NCBI GenBank assembly: GCA_024699855.1 | Contig: JAMPIQ010000002.1 | Span: 15,500,001 to 15,564,000 of the forward strand | DNA length: 64,000 bases | Reading direction: 5' to 3' | Source of the DNA: Aphelenchoides besseyi | Taxonomy: Eukaryota > Nematoda > Chromadorea > Rhabditida > Aphelenchoididae | In this document: one piece after another, positions 52,101 to 63,156 of the stretch | Layout: each line of letters starts with the position of its first letter | Numbering within the stretch: the stretch's first letter is position 1 | Made by a program: the position numbers and the translations under genes | The notes under the pieces: generated by a model | The model's input: the letters and a program-made list of their open reading frames with translations, nothing else | The model's database searches: none | Told to the model about the DNA's origin: nothing

Positions 52101-52556
52101 TGCGGGTATTAAATCCCTGAAAACGATAGAACCGTAGAGTGGACATTGTTCTCGAACACAAACCTTTTCCGGATTGTTGTTCAACTGAACCGGGCGTATG
52201 GCAAGAAAAACACATGGCAAAATGGTACCAAAGAGAATGCAGAGGACTAACACAAAGGTTGTATGATGAAATAGAAATTTGGAATAGAAGTTCAATAGTC
52301 GTTCGAACGGATTCTGACAACCCCAGAATCTTCGCTTCGTTCTTGAAGACTTGATATCACTAGACAAAATCTCCGAAGCGGTGTTTTGAGGTGTCAATAT
52401 GGGCGACATAAATGGTTGACGATTAGTCACAAGTGGTAGAGCCAACGAAGGCGGTGGCATAACCACTGAACCACCGGAGTTGGTGGATCGCATCGAAGTC
52501 AACGGCGCCGAGATTTGCATATTGGAAAGACCGCTTGAAGATTCGGTCACAATCAC
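49158..52556 (-). CDS. Dispatched / CHE-14-like RND-family transmembrane transporter
   Basis: A Ser/Pro/Thr-rich cytosolic N-terminus leads to TM1 (FVLVLCILFGTILPCVFLAI), a large Cys-rich ectodomain (CGLHNQLRNALSTFD ... CAAYREEILECRRNC), then the first bundle (YCLLAVACIIFLIVGYTHSV, LNLIVFVLLISIGSDGAFLL, GLFAGLSLVANYVLLISFLP). A second anchor and ectodomain follow, then the second bundle (VLVSLFVVLLFAASILR, IICTCGTLVLFGW-type segment, ILVLVVSLSFDYTLHYGAAV, VSMAAASSFAAGASLFASQT, LLISTAYSLLFATAFFLPSL). The SFDYTLHYG block is typical of Dispatched TM10. Role in the family: Na+-driven export of lipid-modified Hedgehog; in nematodes CHE-14 acts in apical secretion and cuticle. The frame opens at a GTG (52556); the first in-frame ATG is about 12 codons in, so the true start or an upstream exon is open. 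Confidence 0.82.
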
Positions 52557-53574
52557 GCAACGATGTTTGTGAACATTTCAGAAGTAAAAACACGTAGCGA
52601 CGCACCAGAAAAACAACAAACTTTCCCGCTAAATCACGACTATTGCCGTCGCTTTTGACGGCGTGGTGGGAGTTTTGGATCGACGCGATATACGCGTTCC
52701 TTTTTTGTTCGATGTGAGAACACGCAGTTGAAATGCGCGTGTTTTCACCTGTCGAGTGGGTTTCGTGCACAGCAGTCGCGTCGATTCAACGGCAATTTCC
52801 GTAGGATCTGCGCGAATTGTCCGGGAGATGAGCAATGGAAAGGACGGGCGCTTGTAGAAGAGGACGTTTGAAGAGGATACGTCGCTGAAGCAACTGGGTC
52901 ATCGAAAAACGATCGCGTTGCTGCGTTTTCTCTCTTCATGCCGCCGTCCATCGACCCTCAAATTTACGCCTCCCGGCGATTTTTTGTACGCAACAACGTT
53001 AAACCGCCGGCGTCCACTTTTCGTGCTGACGATCACGCAGTGCGCCGTAAGAGGATTTTTGCGTGCTTATGAGAGATCGAACGTTGTGAGGACGTTAAGT
53101 CGGATAAACATTTCTATTCAAATCGAAAAGATGACCAAACAAACGTACGTCTTTCTTTCAGCACACGCTTCTTCCCCGTCGTTCAGCCAAAACGCGGTCT
53201 CCAATCGGACCGGTTGTGTAATGCCATTGAAACGTGAATGTCCGATTGAGATTCGTTTTCACGACAAGTTCTGGTGACTAAATCTTGACTACAACTTTAT
53301 GTCGATTGCGAAGTTGAAGTTAGTGTACCTTCAACATCGAATAACGTCAAGACCAAAATTGAAGTCGGCCTGACTCTCGCTTTAAGAGATTGAGAGAAGT
53401 TTATGTAAAGACAATAAAACAGGATTAGTCATAGATGACAGCGAATACAAACTTCAAGTAAAGTAAACTTGTACTTTGTCTTTCAATCAAGTTCAGTCGA
53501 TTTTGAAGCCACACAAACCAATTTTCAACGTTTATTCGCAACTCCCATGGAAAAAAAGAAAATTCGCATTGTCT
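52557..53574. other. GC-rich upstream region and spacer
   Basis: 52620-53240 is CpG-richer than average, with overlapping frames on both strands and no clear exon. It probably holds the promoter and 5' UTR of the Dispatched-like gene. The rest is AT-rich spacer up to the arginine kinase 3' end. Confidence 0.35.
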
Positions 53575-55055
53575 TCATGGCTCGGCTTTTTCCATTTCGA
53601 TCAACTTCTTGACACCTTCGTGCATTACCTTGACGGCCTAAAAAAAGAAGTTTAACTGAACACAAACAAAAGTAACGAACCTGAAACTCGCTGAGACCCA
53701 AACGTTGCTTGTTCGAGAGATCGTAGATTCCGCCTTGGGTGTCCGAATGTTCGCCGTGAATTCCACGAGGTTGCAGTTTCAACTCGGCGCAAATTTGCTT
53801 GAAGTCTGGCTTGGCCGAGATTTTCGGCAACTTCACGTGGACCGACGCACGAACAGTAGTGCCTGAAAAGGATCGTGTGATTGAAATGCAAAAGATCTGT
53901 TCGAATACCGAGGTTGGTCGGACAAAAGGTCAACCATCCCAAACGTGGGTGACGAGCAAACGGAGTCTTAGCGCCAATCAACTTGACTCCTTTGATCTGA
54001 AAGAGATGGCAGTTGATCGAAGAGTCGTTGAATAACCAACCAAACGTCCCAACACTTCACCAACATTTCCGCCTGGTTGCATGGAGATGATGCGCAAGTG
54101 ATCTGAAAGTTCAACGCAAATTACAGAAGCCATCGAATCAGAGGGCAAACCTTCTTCGTTGACCCAAACCAAGAACGTCTTTTTCTCGTTGTGGAAGATT
54201 CCACGACCGGTTGGCCAGAAGCGATTCGCATTCGCGGCCTCCAAAAAACGATCACCTTGCTTGAACAGAAAATGATCGGCGATCAATTTTTCCTGTACTT
54301 CCGGCGACATTCCAGTCAACGGATAGTACTGGCCCTTCAATTCGGCATCATTGATTGCTTCCAACGTCGCTTTGACACGAGTTTCCTGTAAATTTATAAC
54401 TCACAAAATTGTCTCTCTCGTATTCGCTTACCATGTTCTTGTAATTGGCCTCAGTAAGCAACGGATTAAATGGATATCTGAAAGGTATTTATTGGAATGA
54501 AGTTGTGAACTAAACATACCCAGCCAAACTGCGACCACAACGAATGCGGGTCGAAACCACGTACTTTCCTTCCGGATCCAAATCGGTAAGCTCGGCCAAT
54601 TAAAAAGAACTGAGGTTCGTACAAGTGATTTCAACTCACTTTGCTTTCGCCCAAATCCATTGCCGGTTGCGTATCGGTTGGTTTAAAGCCATGGTACTCT
54701 TGGATCACCGCGTTGAAGAGATCGCCAAAGACCGTGTAGGATTCTGCGTCCTGAAATCTGCCCGTCAATTTGATTCACACTCCGAAAAATCATTCAGGTG
54801 CATAAATTCCCACGCCGCTGTCCAAGTTTTGAACTCCCGATTGAATCACGTCCCACAACGTCGCGCCCAACTTGGTCTTTTTGGCCTTCAACTTCTGAAA
54901 TGCAATAAGCGAGATCCAATTACACAACAACACAAACTCACGTTGACCATCTCCTTAGTGAGGCATTGCTTGAGAAGACTCTTGCACTCTGCAGCCACTT
55001 GCAACTTCTCGAAGCCTTCCTCGATTTTCTTCACGGTTGCTGGATCGGCGGTCAT
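53575..55055 (-). CDS. Arginine kinase (ATP:guanido phosphotransferase)
   Basis: The ATG at 55055 starts [20 protein letters not shown]. Landmarks in order: [178 protein letters not shown] (reactive Cys of the family), [13 protein letters not shown], and a C-terminus ending MEKAEP at 53575. Introns of 43-50 nt interrupt it, including one between NEE and DHLRI. Role: buffers ATP in invertebrate muscle and neurons by making phospho-arginine in the cytosol. The flexible-loop position usually K in 'QKGGD' reads P here (QPGGN). Confidence 0.95.
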
Positions 55056-55439
55056 CCTCGAAAGCACAGAAATCGATTTAAAACGAACAAAAACGAAAAC
55101 ACCCAAATGAACCGAATCAACGAATTTCGTGACTTTTATATTCACTCGAAATTTGCATCGTCGATATTCAAATTCTATTATACCTCCCCAATGAGTAGAT
55201 CTATAACATCGAAATTAGTATCTACGTGCTTCCTATGATGTGCTCAGTAATTTTTAAAAGAAAAGGGGAAATCAAAAAGCATGAATTTTCGAGCAAATCG
55301 CATAGATGTTAGTCCATAGTTTTGGTCGGATTTTTCTAGGTTGAAATTTTGATTGGATATTGTTAGCCACGTGGATTGAAGCTTAACTAAACCAAGATGA
55401 ACGATATACGTCGACTATTAGCCGAGATATGAAATCAAA
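55056..55439. other. Promoter/spacer between arginine kinase and repeat copy C
   Basis: AT-rich; no feature recognised. Similarity to the repeat fades out gradually from about 55590 leftward. Confidence 0.35.
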
Positions 55440-56476
55440 CGTGGAATTTGAATTCGATAACCTGTGGACGGATTGGCCCACAATTACTACTATTAATAAA
55501 AATAATATTGTGTAGTTGATTCTGTAAATTGCAGCAATTACGAACAACTAATATCGTCGTTATAGTTAACTCTAAAGAACTCGATTTTGAGTATGTTTTC
55601 GATTCCAATTCTGCTCTCGATCAACTCCAGCTGTCCAAACTCATAGAATTATAATCCTCCAAGTTGATTAACTTGTGTGCCAAACTAGAACTCCCTACCA
55701 TCAGCAGGAAGAGCTGCACAAACTTTTGCAATTTTGGACGATTTTTGACAGGTTGTTCGGCTTTGGAGAGCTCTCATTTCTCTCTCAGTTATCCGATGGC
55801 TACAAATTTGGACACGTTAAATAGCCAGACTTTTGGACTTTCTATTAACACGATATAAGCACTAGTTGTTGCCAGAATCTCCGGGATACATCGATTGGCG
55901 TGATGGACGTGCTATACAAGGGAATGGAGGGTGTTGTGTGTTTTAGCTCTCTGGCTGATTCGATTCCACTGATATTCACAGGGTTTAGAGTTTATTGATG
56001 CAACTTGCTGTGTGTTAATCACAAGCTTGTACAGTCACTGGTCCCCGAGTTGTAGTCAATGAAAGTTGGTCTCTATCGGAGGTTGATAATTGTTGACATT
56101 TTTTCAGGTTTCTGCCTACTAACTATGCTTAGACTATTACATTTACGTTTGTATGATGTGAGTGCAACTATTCGGACTGTAAACTTGGTTTGCAAACAAG
56201 GTTGTCAACATTTGATGGACACTAAGCGGGTGATAACCAGCCATTAGATCAACACTTCCATCTGTTTTGTAACAATATATTGTCAGAAGTCAGTTATCAA
56301 GGACCATTGGAACACAATAACGTTTCGTTTTATATGGTGTTGTTCGGCATGTGAATCTCCGTTAGTGAAAGTTGGCAATGTTCAACGCGCTTTCGATCGA
56401 ACACAAGGCCAAGGAGTTTACTTTGACAAGTGACCAGCGTCCAAAGCTTTTGGCGTTTGAAAGCCGCTTGCTTTTG
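55440..56476 (+). repeat. Dispersed element, copy C (diverged first part)
   Basis: From about 55590 to 56476 it matches copy A (reversed) closely, ending at the same terminus (GAAAGCCGCTTGCTTTTG). From about 55440 to 55590 only weak similarity remains, and the hairpin-bearing first ~600 bp of copies A and B is absent. The near-invariant block is at 55665-55790. The element ends 77 bp upstream of the start codon of the next gene. Confidence 0.85.
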
Positions 56477-56552
56477 CTCTAGAGCATTTATGTTTTTGTT
56501 TAACTGCGTGTCTTTGAGCCTAACTTATTTGTAGCTACACTTCGATTTAAAA

Positions 56553-57138
56553 ATGGACGCTAATATTAAAAAAGAATTGATCGATGAGATACAACAACTT
56601 CAAATCAAAAAGGAAGAAGAGGAGTGAGTTTGATGAAATTTGAATTTTTTTGTTTTGCGCCGATTTATTCACTTAACTAATCATTTTTGCTTTCAGCCGA
56701 GTTGAAGTCGGTTGCTCCACATCCAATTGGTTTGCTTCGTTCAAGTGTTCCGTCTCAGTTTTCAAAATGGATCCTCCACATTTTCAAGCCGAACAAGCCA
56801 ATTTGTTGATCGATTACGGCATTCAAGTTGAGGCCAATCCAGATGGTGTTCGAGTCTTCAACACTGCCTTCTCTCATCTTTACCGACACGGACCGTTGCC
56901 TCGGTTTTACTCCTCCAAACGAATTGATCGCGGCATTGTCGTCACTATAAAGAATGTTGGTCAGCCGGTAAGCTGCATTTTTGAACATTTCTACTCATCT
57001 TTCTTTTAGGCTATGGAGGTTCTTGGCATCGAAGTTCAGTCGGAGATGTACAGCTTGGTCTTGAAGTTCAAAGATTTTAGCGGGGCCCACCGTTTTGTTA
57101 ACCAGCTGGAGCGCTTTGATTACAATGAAGTGGACTAA
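56553..57138 (+). CDS. Uncharacterised protein, about 150 aa, with charged helical N-terminus
   Basis: Exon 1 (ATG at 56553) encodes MDANIKKELIDEIQQLQIKK, a charged amphipathic helix. A 74-nt GTGAGT...TTTCAG intron joins in phase to VEVGCSTSNWFASFKCSVSV, FQAEQANLLIDYGIQVEANP and FYSSKRIDRGIVVTIKNVGQ. A 46-nt intron leads to AMEVLGIEVQSEMYSLVLKF and VNQLERFDYNEVD before TAA at 57136-57138. The alternating hydrophobic pattern after residue 60 suggests a small beta-rich domain. No family is recognised. A GTAAGC...TTTAG pair just after the stop may mark a 3' UTR intron. Confidence 0.65.
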
Positions 57139-57375
57139 GGGTAAGCGCTTTTTGAAATGAATTTTGACTAATAACTTTTGTGTTTAGATTTCCGCAACGC
57201 CAAGGCCACTCGTCACGTTTTGCCCAACAGCTACACAAATTCTCAATGCATGTCTGTAAAGTGGAATAAATGAGTTTGGTGAATTTTGGCTAATATTTTG
57301 TCTGCGGGTAATTAAGTGAGCTGGTAATTAGAATAGAAAACTATGTTTATGCTAACCAAATATTGATTGTGAAGT
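57139..57375. other. 3' flank; possible left LTR boundary of the retroelement
   Basis: It contains an AATAAA at about 57267 for the upstream gene. The left LTR of the BEL/Pao element may begin here, but the partner LTR lies outside the window, so it cannot be defined. Confidence 0.3.
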
Positions 57376-59400
57376 TTATAAGACGTGTGACTTTCGTCGC
57401 GGAGTAGAGAATGGGCGCTTTAGTGTCGGAATAGAGCGTTTTATGGATAAGAACGCAAAGGATTTCGGTAACAAGTAGGTCTTTACCATACAAAAGATGA
57501 TTAGGGCGGCGATGACCAAAAGGATTATAACAATGGGGTTATTCAGTAAGAATTTGAGTATTCCGGCGAATAAATTGATAAGAGCATTAAGAATATTCTT
57601 GAACGGCGCTTCAACTTTGCGGGTTTGCTCCATCAGTCGCCACTGACTGGATCGATTGAGTTTTTGACTGTAACAGTTTCCAAATTTCCATGTAGTCGAA
57701 AACTTCCGGACGTTCTTGAGCATTGAAAATGACATTCCTCATTGTACGTTCGGTCGTCGGAGTGAATGATTAATTGATGAGTAGAGTTATCACAAGGTAG
57801 GACGTAACTTGCATTGACACCACTGCACTGGATCAGAATCGTTGTCGGAACAATGGCTCCACAATAAACTTTGGCAACGGCTCCAGTTTGACAGGATCGG
57901 CAACCATTTACTTGCTCATCGGCTCTGACGTCGCAATTTACCAAATATTCGAGTAGTTCAACGGACACATTTTTGAAGTTAACTTGAAGTTGTAGTCCGG
58001 CATGCTGTTTGACGGAGGCAGAATAGTCGGTTTCAATTGTCACTGGACCAGTTTGCAGGGGCAACTTGTTCTCCTTCTCATCAATAAAATGATTTGGGTT
58101 TTCATATCCGCAATTACAATGAGCGGCAAAATAGTCGTGCTGACAGGAACAAATACTTAGAGGAAAAGAACACTTGAAATCCTTTGCTTGCTCGGCGGTT
58201 TGGCATTGCATTGTACCAATTGTTCCTGTTGTTGGTTGATTTGGAGAAGATGCAGTAATAACGGCGGCTCGGTCGTCATCGGTTCGTTGAGTTCTCATAA
58301 AGGCTTTTCCAAGAATAGGTAAAGGTGGTACAGTCGCTGATTGCAAAGTAAAAGTAGAGTTGTTGAATTTGTAGCGAGTAGCAGGGAACAATAAAGTAGA
58401 ATCGGTCACAGTCACATTTTTAGTGATCCATTTAATAGAGACTTTGACTCCAACAGTCCAAGTTGGGCAGGCTCCAAGTTCGTAGACTTCATTGCTGGCT
58501 TTCTTGGCATAGATTCGGTAAAACAAACAGGATGGTTCGCATAAAAAACATCCATTGCAAGTGACACATTGACATGAACGAACGCATTTGCTGTAGCCTA
58601 AAGAATCTTTAACGGACTGGGACATGTCGCTAAGAACTGTGTCGTCTTTGACAGTTTCACAAAAGTCGTCAAAGCACTGTGATCCTTTTGCTTGGCGGCA
58701 TCGATGTACGGCTTCGACATCCACTGTGTAGTCTCGTGTGAAGTATCAAAATTGATAATTGCACTGGTATTTGATAGCTTCTGTTTTGATCTCCATTTGA
58801 CCAAGTGTCTCATTGTCGGTTGAAGAGACGGAGATGCAAGCTGTTTCAGCGACTGGATGAATTGTGACGGAGATTGACTTCTCAACAAAACATGTCTTGA
58901 TTTTAGTGATGGGATCAATTTGGCACCGAGTTGCTTCGGTTCCCAACTGGCTAATTTCGCTGCATCCATGAACAGCAAGTGGCATAAAAATAAGAACAAT
59001 AGTCAACATAGTGCTTAAACGTCGAAGGCGTCTTCGGGTTCTACGCTCTCTTTCTTCAGTGTTCAAATTCTGCACTGCATTTCGGCTAACCATTCCATAA
59101 TTTGCTCTTCCTAATCGTCCCAGAAATCTTAACAATGTACATCCAAGTGACATGCAAGTAATAAGACTCGGAAAAATGAATATTAGAATGATAAGCCATA
59201 GTATCATTCCGGTCTTTTGTGAGTAAGTGCAACAGTCCAAATGCCACGGTGCACATTCATTTGCAGAGCAAGAAGCACTCGGTTGAGCGGTTTTTGTTGA
59301 AGTAACTGCACTTGGTGTTGCGGTCTTCTTAATCACAATAGGAATGGCTGTCACTGAATCGGCTTGACTTGGAGTTAGAAGGAGTGCAATTAACGCGATG
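57376..59400 (-). pseudogene. Envelope-like glycoprotein region of the BEL/Pao element (broken)
   Basis: A leader-like hydrophobic segment near 59400 begins a Cys-rich ectodomain; further membrane segments lie near 59190 and 59000. The Cys-dense stretch from about 58950 to 57700 resembles the phlebovirus-type class II fusion glycoprotein domain (Phlebovirus_G2-like) known from some nematode BEL elements; this is a pattern judgement. A last membrane segment (about 57560-57480) and a basic tail lie in another frame. It is interrupted by a TGA at 58746-58748, a stop at 57633 and a frame change before the final membrane segment. It is an old genomic copy and is not intact. Confidence 0.7.
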
Positions 59401-61589
59401 ACTGACAGTTGGCTGAGCAATTTAAGTGCTTTGGTTTTTGCTTGTCGTTCTGGCTGTGTTCTCCGTGGGAGCTCGAGTGTCGATTCAGTTGTTTGACCTG
59501 AATCGGAATCGGAAGACGGATCTCGTTCTGGTACTGGACTTTGAATCTCTAATGGACAAAAAGCTTTTGGAGCTCTTTCGATGATTGTCTTCCTTTTGCG
59601 CTTATCACCAGTTATCAGTTTCAATTGAATGCGGGTCGGTTTCGCGACTTTTAACACTTTGGCCAACTTCCATTCTCCTCTTTTTCGGTCGCTATCTTGA
59701 AGCACAACAACTTCTCCTTCTTTTGGAAGTCGATTGACAGCGGAGCGGCTCTGACGATGGGAAATATTGGGTCGTTCTTGGAGACTGGTCAAATACTGTT
59801 CATTCCAGGTAGTCCAAAATTTGTCAAGTAGGATTTGTTGTCTCTTCCAAAGTGAAATGAGCTTGTCGGTAGGAGACGGTCGCGGATTGAATGTTTCGTC
59901 ACTGTCGTCATCTTGTCTCAAGATTGGGACGCCAATTTGTAGTCCAGGAGCAATACAATCAATTGGTCGAATAACATCTCCAAATTCATCGGCAGGAACG
60001 TAGAACAATGGACGGCTGTTTACCAAAGCTTCCACTTCCGTTAAAACGGTGTTCATTTCAGGCAACCTGATTATTTCTCGTCCAATCATTCGTTTTAAGG
60101 CGGTCTTTGTAATTCCAACCATTCGTTCCCAAATGCCACCTTGCCTAAGCGCTCCTTCGGTAATCCATTTCCATTCAATTCCTCGGGAGGCCAAATAAAA
60201 TTGAACGTCTTCATGAAGCTTCCATGCTTCGAATAACACCTTAGACGCGGAGACAAACGTCGTCGAATTGTCGCTGTACAATTTGATGGGAGCTCCTCGG
60301 CGAGATACAAAGCGACGGAATGCTTGTAAAAAAGAAGTAGTTGTCAAATCATAGACCGGCTCCAAATGAATTGCTCGGCAGGTGAGACAAGTAAATAAGC
60401 AAATCCACATTTTGCTTTGATCGCGTTTAGTAACTCGGATTTGGATCGGACCGGTATGTTCAAATGGTCGTTGAGGCACAACTCTCGGCTCAAGCAGAGT
60501 TGGAAAATTAGGAAGACGAAATGGTTTGGGATTCCGGCAAGTGAGGCACCATTTATGGATCACTTTCTTTGCGGTAGCACGAAGCTTTGGAATCCAAACT
60601 CTTGTTCGCATTGCGCACAATAAAGTTGCATGAGGTGCGTGATTTAGAAATCCATGCACATGTAGAATGTAGAGATGAGGGCCATAATTCTTTTCGGGCA
60701 AATAAATTGGGCTGACAGTTGATTCATGCAATTTAGAATAAGTCAATCTAGTGTGACAACGGTGCAAATTATTATTGCCATTGCATTCCAAATTTAGATT
60801 GCGAATAGTTAGCTTGTTTGGAGGATTAGCCATTTGAATAAGTCGAAATAGAGTTAGTTCGGCTCGAAAATATTTATTCGACTGGTCAAGTTCCTGCGCC
60901 CATTGACTCCAAGACAAATTTGTGCGTTGAGTTTTCACACAACAATAAAGGAAGTGTAGAATGGTAATCATTGTTCGAACCAATTTTGTCCACGAACTGA
61001 ATCGGCGGAAATCGACAAGAACTTCGTCTGGTTGAGTGTCGACCACATTTGCAACAAATTCGCCGGTTTCTTCTTCCACCACGTCTTTCTCATCTTCTTG
61101 AAATTGACTCAAATCAGGTTGTGCTGGCCAATTTTCCAGAGATTTCAACCATTTAGGACCGGACAACCAATTTGATTCACGGAAACGTTGAGCATTAAGT
61201 TCTCGAGTTGCACAATCAGCTGGGTTTTGGTCTGTTGGCGCGTATTTGAATTGGGCTTTTGGCACTTTCTGCCAAATATCGACCACTCGATTCTTCACGA
61301 AAGTAGGAAGAATTTTGTGGGTACGTAACCAAGCCAGAACTGTAGTTGAGTCAGACCAAATCATAGTATCGCCAAATTGAATTTCCGGGAGTTCCTTTCG
61401 AACAGACGAGACCAAAGAGGCAGCAATAGTAATAGCTAGCAGTTCCATTCTTGGAATTGACGGACGTTTGACTGGAGCTACTCTCGTTTTTCCACAAATG
61501 AAAATAGGAGCTTCTGATTTGTTCTTCGCTTGACAATACACAACGGCTGCATAGGCATCTTTTGACGCGTCGGCAAAGGCATGAATATC
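59400..61589 (-). pseudogene. RNase H end and integrase of the BEL/Pao element
   Basis: The RNase H-like block (IHAFADASKDAYAAVVYC) opens right after a TAA at 61590. An H2C2-type zinc region (CLTCRN) lies near 60540. Integrase core residues are visible at HLEPVYDL (about 60360) and LYSDNSTTF (about 60280), with the Glu region near 60150. A basic Ser/Pro-rich C-terminal part follows. The frame is open from 61589 down to the TGA at 58746. Confidence 0.88.
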
Positions 61590-63081
61590 TTAAGCATTTT
61601 CTTCAGACAAAGTTGTCCAGCGTGGAATCTTGACTGGAGAAGCGGAGATCAACTCTTTCTTGATGCTCTCCCACTTGTTCACTTCTAAAACGGGCAGCGG
61701 ATCATCCCACTTTAGTTCGAGTTGCCAGAATTGTTGACAAAACAGTTTGGCTTCAATGAGAAGTGGGCTTGCAAAACCAAGAGGATCATAGATGGACGAA
61801 ATTTGGCTAAGTACCATTCGCTTGGTTAGATTGTCTCCAGTAATTTTCTCTTTTGGCACTGTGTAGAGAATAATAAAGTCATCCACTGTTGACCATTTTA
61901 GTCCCAAAACTTTGACTTCATCTGCCACTGGTTGCTCTAAATCGGCCAGAAACTGTTTGACTTCAGGGTCGTGTGATTGAAAGTCACGAAGATTCATGTA
62001 GCCACTGGAAAATATGTCCTTTGCTGTTTGATATGCTTCCATTGCGTCTTTGGCCTTCTTGCAAGAAATAAGTACGTTGTCGACATAAATGTTGTTCAAA
62101 ATTGATTGAGCCAAAGGTGCGGATAATTATGCAAGTGATGATTGACGGTAGCTGCCAACAAAAATGGACTGGAAATGACACCAAATGGAACGCGTCGATA
62201 GCGATAGACGACCAAATTGTGCTCGGAAAACGGTTGATTAACGTCTCGAATCCACAAGAAACGTGTGCAATCGCGGTCTTGCAAGCGAAGGCCTACCTGC
62301 AAAAAGGCTTTTTCAATATCTCCCAAAAGTGGGACTGGAGTTGCACAAAAACAGAGTAGAATTCCAAACAATTCAGGAAGGATGACAGGTTCGCGGTACA
62401 ACAAATCATTTAGAGACTTTCCAATTGAAGCCTTGGCACTAGCGTTGAACACAATTCTCAATTTGTTTGTGATCACTGGTTGATGAGGAATGTAGTGAAT
62501 CAATCCGTCAACTTGGCCACGAGCAAACTCCTCAATGATTCCCAATGATAATTGCTCTTTGAAAGTTCCATCATATTTTGCAAAAAGTGCTGGATCGGGT
62601 TGCAAACGGCGCAATGTTGCTCGAAGACATCCAAGTGCACGTGGGAAATTGTTTGGAAGCTTTGAATTAGACACTTTCCATGGCCAACCACAATAATAGC
62701 GTCCAGTTTCATCACGGGCAATACTTGCATTGAATGCTCGGAGTGCCAATTCGTCTTCATTAGCGTGGAGGTCGTCCATGACTCCCAAATGTTCAATACT
62801 CCAAAAACGTTGAAGTTGCAGATTGACTTCGTCTTCTTCATCGAGCGTAGTTTTGCCAAGATTTTGAATGTCGAAACTTGGACATCGTCGTCCAAATTTT
62901 CTTGACTTGCATAAGTGTGGTAGACTTTGACGGACGGTTTGTCTTTTGGGATGTTGGCTCGACCAGTTCCTGAGACAATTGGTCCAATTTTTGTATGGCG
63001 CAACTTGAATCCGGACGGAAGGCTCACAATTTCTTTGTCACCCCAAATTTTGTCGTAGAAGTCCATTCCAATTAGCAATTA
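61590..63081 (-). pseudogene. Reverse transcriptase of the BEL/Pao element (two frame breaks)
   Basis: The start of the domain (ETGRYYCGWPWKVSN) lies near 62700; the palm has the LRIVFNASAK block near 62450 and the catalytic NNIYVDNVLIS box near 62085. Asn in YVDN replaces the YVDD of most retroelements; I believe this variant also occurs in other nematode BEL elements. The frame changes near 62830 and near 62110. Confidence 0.88.
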
Positions 63082-63156
63082 AGGCCTGGCAGACTTAGTG
63101 GGCAACGACGAACTCAATAGTTCATTGTCTTTTGCCATCAACAAGTCCATAGTCAG

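Noticed and set aside
57139..57375. A defined left LTR of the BEL/Pao element
   Set aside because: The matching LTR lies beyond the window, so no boundary or target duplication can be shown.
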